Positions 1 to 4,512 of a DNA stretch of 13,512 bases are shown one piece after another. Each line of letters begins with the position of its first letter. The stretch's first letter is position 1. The notes under the pieces are model-generated. The model did not search any database. It worked only from the letters and a program-made list of their open reading frames with translations, and was not told the origin of the DNA. Both the position numbers and the translations under genes were made by a program. This DNA comes from JBDKUD01 sp050943315 (GTDB lineage: Bacteria; Bacillota; Syntrophomonadia; Syntrophomonadales; Syntrophomonadaceae), in the NCBI GenBank assembly GCA_050943315.1, contig JBMNOY010000061.1, positions 1-13,512 on the forward strand. Reading direction: 5' to 3'.

Positions 1-130
1 TTCTAGAGACTTTCCCGGTCACCGGGTAATCCCTGTTCCATGAAATCAATTTTTTTCGCACTTTTAGTCTTTGCTGTTTGGTTTTATCAAGAGCATCTGC
101 CGCTGCACTTCCGTGCCGCGCGCAAGAGTT

Positions 131-159
131 ATATTATCATGCCCAATGAAGTATGTCAA
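131..159 (-). promoter_or_regulatory. Leftward sigma-A promoter with extended -10, transcript leaves the window
   Basis: Read on the minus strand, TTGACA (159-154, a perfect -35) is followed by 17 bases and TAATAT (136-131). A TG lies one base before the -10 (139-138), which makes an extended -10. Transcription would begin near 124 and run towards base 1. The first transcribed bases contain a small GCAC-GGAA-GTGC hairpin and, further on, a CCCGG-TGA-CCGGG hairpin (plus-strand 14-26). I cannot name the transcript: no tRNA, rRNA or riboswitch signature was recognised. A frame open from GTG at 61 to the edge has no Shine-Dalgarno sequence, so no coding region is called. Confidence 0.55.
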
Positions 160-216
160 GTTGATATAGCATAAAATTATTAATTTGTTACCGTCAAAGT
201 CATAAAAGCTGATGAA

Positions 217-879
217 CTAGGTGCCGCCTTTCATCATACTCTCCAGTAAATCATTGGCTCCTTTTATGTTAACGTAAGTATCAGGAACGTTTCCAACAAT
301 AATGGTTTCCGCCAGAGGTATTGTTGCAAGTACTTTTACCGGTTTATCCATAAAAGGAACCGCTACTTTTATATCACTGATTACCTTAAGGAATATAAGG
401 TGACGAGTCTGGTTTATCCCCGCTTGATCAAACTTATCGAGGACATCAACCCGTACTTGTCCGGTGGGAATTGTTTTTACCTCGATGCGGGGCCCGTACC
501 CGGCAAAAATTCTAATCCCGGTCAGTTGGCCCAACGGTATGGAAAATGTCTGTTCACTCATCTTACCCAGAGAGGCAGTTACTTCTTCAGTAGTAGTGGC
601 CATAATTTGATTAAGTTTTAAGGTGTTAGGCTGAATAAGAACAACTCTCCCGTTGTTGTCTTTATGAATATATACAATATCTTTATATTCAATCTTCGAT
701 ACTATTTTATTATTTACAACTCTATTGATTGTTTCTACTCCGGATATTTGTGCTTTTGACCTGGCAATCTCTAATATACTAGCTTTTAGTCGGAAATCTA
801 TCAGGAAAAATACTACTGTGCATGAAATTAAAATAAGAAGGAATAAAATAAGTCCCCAATTTATTTTAGTACGGTACAT
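217..879 (-). CDS. yunB: Sporulation protein YunB
   Basis: A 220-residue protein with one N-terminal membrane-spanning segment (about residues 9-27) and a soluble remainder predicted to lie outside the membrane, the architecture of the YunB family (about 250 residues in Bacillus subtilis). Recognisable family features are the ARSKAQ stretch after the membrane helix, the IxPNTxxLN motif (about 83-91), the SIPLGQLTG segment (about 113-121) and the IPLAETIIVGNVPDTYVNI-like C-terminal block. YunB is made in the mother cell under sigma-E in Bacillus and is needed for efficient sporulation; its biochemical role is not known. The ATG at 879 is preceded by GGGGG (891-887) at 7 bases. I see CATATATA at 906-899, which resembles a sigma-E -10, but no convincing matching -35. 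It stands alone, divergent from gltX. The family call is made by eye from conserved segments. Confidence 0.85.
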   Translation of the reverse strand: MYRTKINWGLILFLLILISCTVVFFLIDFRLKASILEIARSKAQISGVETINRVVNNKIVSKIEYKDIVYIHKDNNGRVVLIQPNTLKLNQIMATTTEEVTASLGKMSEQTFSIPLGQLTGIRIFAGYGPRIEVKTIPTGQVRVDVLDKFDQAGINQTRHLIFLKVISDIKVAVPFMDKPVKVLATIPLAETIIVGNVPDTYVNIKGANDLLESMMKGGT

Positions 880-906
880 GGTGTCACCCCCGCACTTATA
901 TATATG

Positions 907-935
907 AAAAGTGTATACGTAAGGTGCACACTTTT
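907..935. repeat. Imperfect 12-bp inverted repeat between yunB and gltX
   Basis: AAAAGTGTATAC (907-918) and GTGCACACTTTT (924-935) are inverted copies matching at 10 of 12 positions, separated by GTAAG. The element lies directly upstream of the CATATATA sequence in front of yunB and about 55 bases before the gltX -35. It could be an operator for yunB or a weak hairpin; the outer arms are AT-rich and a T run follows on the plus strand. Function is inference. Confidence 0.4.
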
Positions 936-989
936 TGATTAAACTTAATCCACTAGTTAGGTTAGCTGGTCCCTCCCGGGAGTAATATT

Positions 990-1018
990 TTGAAAATAGT
1001 TAGCGGATGGGATAATAT
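990..1018 (+). promoter_or_regulatory. Probable gltX promoter
   Basis: TTGAAA (990-995) and TAATAT (1013-1018) are separated by 17 bases, giving 5 of 6 and 4 of 6 matches to the sigma-A consensus. Transcription would start near 1025, leaving a leader of about 54 bases. That leader contains a GGGG-AATTT-CCCC hairpin (1047-1059) ending just before the ribosome binding site. There is no T-box sequence in the leader. Confidence 0.5.
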
Positions 1019-1061
1019 TTAATAGAAATATTGGCAGCTAAATTCTGGGGAATTTCCCCGT

Positions 1062-1068
1062 AAAGGAG
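1062..1068 (+). promoter_or_regulatory. Ribosome binding site fixing the TTG start of gltX
   Basis: AAAGGAG ends 10 bases before the TTG at 1079, and no ATG or GTG in this frame is better placed. The HIGH-type motif begins only a few residues in, as expected for GluRS, which supports the TTG start. A four-pair GC hairpin (1047-1059) ends two bases upstream of this site. Confidence 0.7.
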
Positions 1069-1078
1069 TAGATATAAC

Positions 1079-2527
1079 TTGGAAGAGGTTAGAGTAAGAT
1101 TTGCCCCCAGCCCCACCGGGACTTTACATATTGGCGGTGCTAGAACAGCCTTGTTTAACTGGCTTTTTGCCCGCAACCGGAGTGGAAAATTTATTTTACG
1201 TCTCGAAGATACAGATACCAACAGGTCTACTGAAGACTCAGCCCGGGGCATTATAGATGGACTGGAGTGGCTGGGTATTGATTGGGATGAAGGCCCCTTG
1301 AAAGGTGGCCCATACGGCCCCTATCGCCAGAGTGAGCGTTTGCCGTTATATCAAAAATATATCCACCAGCTTCTCGAGGAGGGAAAAGCTTATTACTGTT
1401 TTTGTTCTGCAGAGCAGTTAAAATCAGAGCGGCTGGAAGCAGAAAGAAAGAAAACTAACTACAGATACGCCGGTACCTGCAAGTCTTTGACCACAGCAGA
1501 AATTAATGATTTGCTTGCCCGGGGAGCACAGCCGGTGGTTCGGTTGAAGGTACCAAATACCGGAATAACGGTGGTCCATGACCTTATCCGGGGTGATGTC
1601 GAGTTTGATAATAGTCTTCAGGATGATTTTATAATTGCCAAATCTGATGGCTGGCCTACCTACAATTTGGCAGTGGTAATTGATGATTACTTAATGAAAA
1701 TTAGTCACGTTATCAGGGCTGAAGAACATCTTTCCAATACGCCCAAACAGTTATTAATTTATAACGCTCTTAACATTAAAGCACCGCAATTTGCCCACGT
1801 TTCTATGATACTGGCTCCTGATCGAAGTAAATTATCGAAGCGGCACGGTGCCACTTCTGTACAGGAATTCAGGGAGCAGGGTTATTTGCCCCAGTCTTTA
1901 GTTAACTACCTGGCACTTCTGGGGTGGTCACCGGGCAGTGATGCGGACATTATGAGTGTTGCTGATATGATAGCCGGATTTGATTTATTAAATGTTTCCA
2001 AATCTGCGGCCATATATGATACAACCAAACTAACCTGGATGAATGGGCACTATATTGATGAAGCAAGTATTGAGACCATTGTTGACCTTATTGCTGACTC
2101 TGCCCGGGCAAAGGGATGGCTGACTGATACGAACCGTGAGTATTTTACCCGGGTAGTGGACCTGGTACGCAGTCGCGCCAAAACACTGTACGAGATTCTG
2201 GATCTGGCCGAGTACTTTTTCAATCCGGTCTCAGCTTATGACGAGAAAGGTGCCAAAAAATACTTTCACCGTCCCGGGGCAGCAGAGAAACTAAGTGCTG
2301 CTCTGGAAGTTGTTAACTCGGTCAATGAATTTGAGGCTGCTGATTTGGAGGCCGATTTTAGAAATAAGGCCGATTTAATGAGTATAAAGGCTTCCGAGCT
2401 TATACATCCTACCCGTCTGGCTTTATCCGGACGAACCATGACTCCCGGTTTATTTGAGGTTATGGAATTATTGGGTCGGGATACTTGTAGGGAACGGATT
2501 GTTAAAGCAATAAGTTTTATTGCATAA
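1079..2527 (+). CDS. gltX: Glutamyl-tRNA synthetase
   Basis: A 482-residue class I aminoacyl-tRNA synthetase, the usual length for bacterial GluRS, which charges tRNA-Glu with glutamate in the cytoplasm. The Rossmann catalytic domain opens with APSPTGTLHIGGARTALF (about 9-26, HIGH-type motif). The second ATP-binding motif is KLSKR at 251-255 (KMSKS type), inside DRSKLSKRHG. A CFC...C cluster in the connective region (about 107-138) matches the zinc-binding knob position seen in some bacterial GluRS. The C-terminal third is the helical anticodon-binding domain and ends with the family-typical HPTRLALSGRTMTPGLFEV block. The gene has its own probable promoter and is followed directly by tRNA-Gln and tRNA-Glu genes. 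Most Firmicutes lack GlnRS and use a non-discriminating GluRS plus GatCAB; whether this enzyme is discriminating cannot be read without an alignment. No frameshift or missing motif is visible. Confidence 0.97.
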   Translation: MEEVRVRFAPSPTGTLHIGGARTALFNWLFARNRSGKFILRLEDTDTNRSTEDSARGIIDGLEWLGIDWDEGPLKGGPYGPYRQSERLPLYQKYIHQLLEEGKAYYCFCSAEQLKSERLEAERKKTNYRYAGTCKSLTTAEINDLLARGAQPVVRLKVPNTGITVVHDLIRGDVEFDNSLQDDFIIAKSDGWPTYNLAVVIDDYLMKISHVIRAEEHLSNTPKQLLIYNALNIKAPQFAHVSMILAPDRSKLSKRHGATSVQEFREQGYLPQSLVNYLALLGWSPGSDADIMSVADMIAGFDLLNVSKSAAIYDTTKLTWMNGHYIDEASIETIVDLIADSARAKGWLTDTNREYFTRVVDLVRSRAKTLYEILDLAEYFFNPVSAYDEKGAKKYFHRPGAAEKLSAALEVVNSVNEFEAADLEADFRNKADLMSIKASELIHPTRLALSGRTMTPGLFEVMELLGRDTCRERIVKAISFIA

Positions 2528-2531
2528 CCCT

Positions 2532-2560
2532 TTGACATTCGTTGTTACCTGTATTATAAT
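2532..2560 (+). promoter_or_regulatory. Perfect-consensus sigma-A promoter for the tRNA genes
   Basis: TTGACA (2532-2537), 17 bases, then TATAAT (2555-2560): both hexamers are exact and the spacing is optimal. Transcription should start near 2567, about 24 bases before the first tRNA. The promoter begins five bases after the gltX stop codon, so the tRNAs need not depend on gltX transcription. Confidence 0.92.
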
Positions 2561-2590
2561 GATTAACGCACGGATTGAGTAATCCGTTGC

Positions 2591-2664
2591 TGCCGGATGG
2601 TGTAGTGGTAGCACGACTGACTCTGGATCAGTTCGCCAGGGTTCGAATCCTTGTCCGGCAGCCA
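2591..2664 (+). tRNA. tRNA-Gln (anticodon CTG)
   Basis: A complete 74-base cloverleaf with encoded CCA. The acceptor stem pairs TGCCGGA (2591-2597) with TCCGGCA (2654-2660), with G2661 as discriminator and CCA at 2662-2664. The anticodon stem is ACTGA/TCAGT (2616-2620 with 2628-2632) and the loop is CTCTGGA, so the anticodon is CTG at 2623-2625, reading CAG glutamine codons. The T arm carries GGTTCGAATCC. It is first in a two-tRNA transcript with tRNA-Glu only 3 bases downstream. C34 makes this the isoacceptor for CAG only, so a TTG-anticodon tRNA-Gln must exist elsewhere in the genome. Confidence 0.95.
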
Positions 2665-2667
2665 TTT

Positions 2668-2743
2668 GGCCCTATCGTCTAGCGGTCCAGGACGCCGCCC
2701 TCTCAAGGCGGAAACAGGGGTTCGATTCCCCTTAGGGCTACCA
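2668..2743 (+). tRNA. tRNA-Glu (anticodon CTC)
   Basis: A complete 76-base cloverleaf with encoded CCA. The acceptor stem pairs GGCCCTA (2668-2674) with TAGGGCT (2733-2739), with one G-T pair at the end; A2740 is the discriminator and CCA is at 2741-2743. The anticodon stem CCGCC/GGCGG (2695-2699 with 2707-2711) encloses CTCTCAA, so the anticodon is CTC at 2702-2704, reading GAG glutamate codons. The T arm carries GGGGTTCGATTCCCC. It is the second gene of the tRNA transcript and ends 11 bases before the terminator stem. It is a direct substrate of the GluRS encoded just upstream. Confidence 0.95.
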
Positions 2744-2754
2744 AATATGTAATT

Positions 2755-2785
2755 AAGCCAGTACTCGAATGGTACTGGCTTTTTG
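2755..2785 (+). terminator. Intrinsic terminator of the tRNA operon
   Basis: The stem AGCCAGTAC (2756-2764) pairs perfectly with GTACTGGCT (2772-2780) around a 7-base loop and runs into TTTTT. It lies 11 bases after the CCA of tRNA-Glu. Confidence 0.9.
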
Positions 2786-2802
2786 TTAATTTTATACTGT
2801 TT

Positions 2803-2819
2803 AGGAGTGATAAAAGATT
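2803..2819 (+). promoter_or_regulatory. Ribosome binding site pointing to an ATT start
   Basis: AGGAGTGA (2803-2810) is the only good Shine-Dalgarno sequence before the small gene. It ends 9 bases (counted from AGGAG) before an in-frame ATT at 2817, but 21 bases before the first conventional start, TTG at 2829. An in-frame TAA at 2811 excludes any earlier start. ATT initiation is known for infC but is otherwise rare. Confidence 0.45.
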
Positions 2820-2828
2820 TCACGTACA

Positions 2829-3059
2829 TTGGTAGCCACGGTGCTCTATGGGAGCAAGGGCAAAGAAATTTATTGCAGAAGCAACCAAATAAATGACAAG
2901 CACCTGGGTATATTGCGTAAAAAAACCCGTACTGAACTTGAGGATGCCGGGTTTACCTTTATCTATTTGGTTTCTCCGGAGTTTAGCAACGTAAGAGGAT
3001 ATGCTATCTTCTACGAAGGCCATGGAGACGAAATGATAAGAGCCCTTATGAAGATTTAG
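2829..3059 (+). CDS. Small conserved-looking protein of unknown function
   Basis: I do not recognise this protein. It has 76 residues from the TTG at 2829 (80 from an ATT at 2817). It is soluble, mixed in charge, with no signal peptide or membrane segment, and contains a single cysteine (C16 from the TTG). It begins with a hydrophobic strand (VATVLYGS), has a basic middle (ILRKKTRTELEDAG) and then strand-like FTFIYLVSPEF and YAIFYEG, suggesting a compact alpha/beta fold. Coding is supported by the AGGAGTGA ribosome binding site, placement between two terminator-like hairpins without overlapping another gene, and protein-like composition. No separate strong promoter is visible between the tRNA terminator and the gene: a TATACT at 2793-2798 is too close to the ribosome binding site to serve it. 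It may be expressed by read-through of the tRNA terminator. It converges on tyrS. Confidence 0.65.
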   Translation: MVATVLYGSKGKEIYCRSNQINDKHLGILRKKTRTELEDAGFTFIYLVSPEFSNVRGYAIFYEGHGDEMIRALMKI

Positions 3060-3080
3060 GACCACCATAATGGTGGTCCT
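3058..3080. terminator. Hairpin between convergent genes
   Basis: AGGACCACCA (3058-3067) and TGGTGGTCCT (3071-3080) form a perfect 10-bp stem with a TAA loop. It overlaps the stop codon of the small gene and lies 10 bases past the tyrS stop, so it can serve both strands. The T runs on either side are weak (TCCTT on the plus strand, AAATCTT on the minus), so termination may be incomplete. Confidence 0.6.
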
Positions 3081-3090
3081 TCCTTAATCA

Positions 3091-4305
3091 TTAAAGTTTT
3101 ACTTTTACAAATTTTCTTTTTCCAACCTGAACAACCATTCCATCTTCCAGAACTATATTTTCATCGGTGTATTTAGCACCATTAATCTTAACCCCGCCTT
3201 GTTTTAGCATTCTTCTGCCATTGCTGGTAGAGTCAACCATACCTATATCATTTAGCAATTTCGGTAACCAGGTTTCTTTTTCTTTTACAACGATTTCGGG
3301 AATATCCTGGGGAATGTCACCTTTGGAAAAAACCAACCGAAACTTCTGCTCAGCTTCATCAGCATCATTTTCACTATGGTAAGTAGTAATAATTTCACGG
3401 GCTAATCTTATCTTGGCATCCCGTGGATTTAACTGACCATCGGCCATTTTGCTGTCCATATCTTTTATTTCTTCCATGGGGACCCGGGTAACCAGTTCAA
3501 AATATCTGGTTATCAGTTCATCAGGTATGGACATGGTCTTGCCAAACATTTCATACGGTTCCTCGTTAACGCCTATGTAATTACCCAGGCTTTTACTCAT
3601 CTTGTGAATACCGTCAGTACCTTCAAGTATAGGCATCATTAGAGCTACTTGAGGCTCGTAGCCGTATTCCTTAAGCAGATTTCTGCCCACAAGAAGATTG
3701 AATTTTTGATCAGTACCCCCCAGTTCCACATCAGCCTGCAATGCAACTGAATCATAACCCTGCATTAGAGGATACATGAATTCATGAATACCGATGGGTA
3801 ATCCTTCTCTATAACGTTTACTGAAATCGTCTCTTTCCATCATCCGGGCTACCGTATACTTACCCGCCAGCTGTAATACATCAACCAGGTTAAGAGGCAT
3901 TAACCATTCGCTGTTGTAATGAATAATAGTTTTGTTCCTATCAAGTACTTTATAGATTTGTTGTTGATAAGTTTGAGCATTGATCTTAACTTCTTCTTCA
4001 CTAAGTTGTTTGCGCGTTTCCGATTTGCCGCTTGGGTCTCCAATTCGGCCGGTAAAGTCTCCGATAATCAGATGAACTTCATGTCCCAAATCCTGAAATT
4101 GTCTTAGTTTGTTAAGAACTACCGTATGTCCAAGGTGAATATCTGGGGCAGTCGGGTCTAGACCAAGCTTAATTTTTAAGGGCCGGTTTTCCTGCAAAGA
4201 TTTGATAATCTTCCCGATCAGTTCAGCCTCCGGCACTATCTCCGCTACACCGCGGCGGATAAGTTCCAATTGTCTTTGCGCCTCTTTTTGAATATTATCA
4301 GTCAC
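3091..4305 (-). CDS. tyrS: Tyrosyl-tRNA synthetase
   Basis: A class I synthetase that charges tRNA-Tyr, with 404 residues from a GTG at 4305. The catalytic domain has GLDPTAPDIHLGH (48-60, HIGH-type motif HLGH at 57-60), then the IGDFTGRIGDPSGKSETR segment (about 80-97), and KMSKS exactly at 235-239. The C-terminal 60 or so residues form an S4-like RNA-binding domain (NGRRMLKQGGVKINGAKY). The length and the PTAPDIHLGH form place it in the longer bacterial TyrRS subgroup (TyrZ-like) rather than the Bacillus stearothermophilus TyrS type. The GTG is chosen because AAGGGGG (4319-4313) lies 7 bases upstream; an ATG further upstream at 4359 would add 18 non-family residues and lacks such a site. 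Divergent from the PBP gene. No T-box leader is present, unlike many Firmicute tyrS genes. Confidence 0.96.
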   Translation of the reverse strand: MTDNIQKEAQRQLELIRRGVAEIVPEAELIGKIIKSLQENRPLKIKLGLDPTAPDIHLGHTVVLNKLRQFQDLGHEVHLIIGDFTGRIGDPSGKSETRKQLSEEEVKINAQTYQQQIYKVLDRNKTIIHYNSEWLMPLNLVDVLQLAGKYTVARMMERDDFSKRYREGLPIGIHEFMYPLMQGYDSVALQADVELGGTDQKFNLLVGRNLLKEYGYEPQVALMMPILEGTDGIHKMSKSLGNYIGVNEEPYEMFGKTMSIPDELITRYFELVTRVPMEEIKDMDSKMADGQLNPRDAKIRLAREIITTYHSENDADEAEQKFRLVFSKGDIPQDIPEIVVKEKETWLPKLLNDIGMVDSTSNGRRMLKQGGVKINGAKYTDENIVLEDGMVVQVGKRKFVKVKL

Positions 4306-4329
4306 AAAATAACCCCCTTGCCAAAGAAA

Positions 4330-4359
4330 ATGATAGCATACTAAATTGCTCATATGCAA
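4330..4359 (-). promoter_or_regulatory. Possible tyrS promoter (extended -10)
   Basis: On the minus strand TGC followed by TATCAT (-10, 4335-4330) forms an extended -10. A weak -35 TTGCAT (4359-4354) lies 18 bases upstream. Transcription would start near 4323, giving a short leader of about 18 bases before the GTG start. This also argues against a T-box. Confidence 0.4.
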
Positions 4360-4388
4360 TAATTAGAGCCGGAAGCCATATAATTAAG

Positions 4389-4410
4389 ACATATTAGGAA
4401 TATGTTTCCT
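4389..4410. repeat. Two overlapping dyads in the tyrS/PBP intergenic region
   Basis: ACATATT-AGG-AATATGT (4389-4405, 7-bp arms) overlaps AGGAA-TATGT-TTCCT (4396-4410, 5-bp arms). The two would be mutually exclusive as hairpins. They lie upstream of both predicted promoters of this divergent pair, so a DNA-binding site is more likely than an RNA structure. Function unknown. Confidence 0.3.
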
Positions 4411-4457
4411 CATCTAGCCGGTTTATTATGACCCTTCCTATATATCCTAGAAGGATT

Positions 4458-4486
4458 TTGTGACTAACTGTCTAATTAAAAATAAT
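4458..4486 (+). promoter_or_regulatory. Probable promoter of the PBP gene
   Basis: TTGTGA (4458-4463) and AATAAT (4481-4486) with a 17-base spacer match the sigma-A consensus at 4 and 5 of 6 positions. Transcription would begin near 4493, just before the AAAGGAG ribosome binding site (4498-4504), which is 8 bases from the ATG. Confidence 0.5.
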
Positions 4487-4512
4487 GATGTATTTCAAAA
4501 GGAGTTAAGATT

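Noticed and set aside
3..41. Twelve-codon leftward reading frame starting MEQGLPGD and ending at TAG, as a leader peptide
   Set aside because: It has no Shine-Dalgarno sequence and an overlapping frame is equally open, so there is no support for translation.
973..982. CTCCCGGGAG palindrome upstream of gltX, considered as part of a T-box
   Set aside because: The T-box core sequence and specifier stem are absent and the palindrome lies upstream of the predicted -35, so it would not be transcribed.
2793..2798. TATACT as a -10 element for the small gene
   Set aside because: The start site would fall within the Shine-Dalgarno sequence, and no matching -35 is present.
2468..2829. Minus-strand open frames across the tRNA genes, coding for peptides such as GFEPWRTD and GNRTPVSALRG
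   Set aside because: These are well-known spurious translations of tRNA genes; both tRNAs fold perfectly on the plus strand.
4306..4359. Upstream ATG extension of tyrS by 18 residues
   Set aside because: The added residues do not look like TyrRS, while a good ribosome binding site sits 7 bases before the GTG at 4305.
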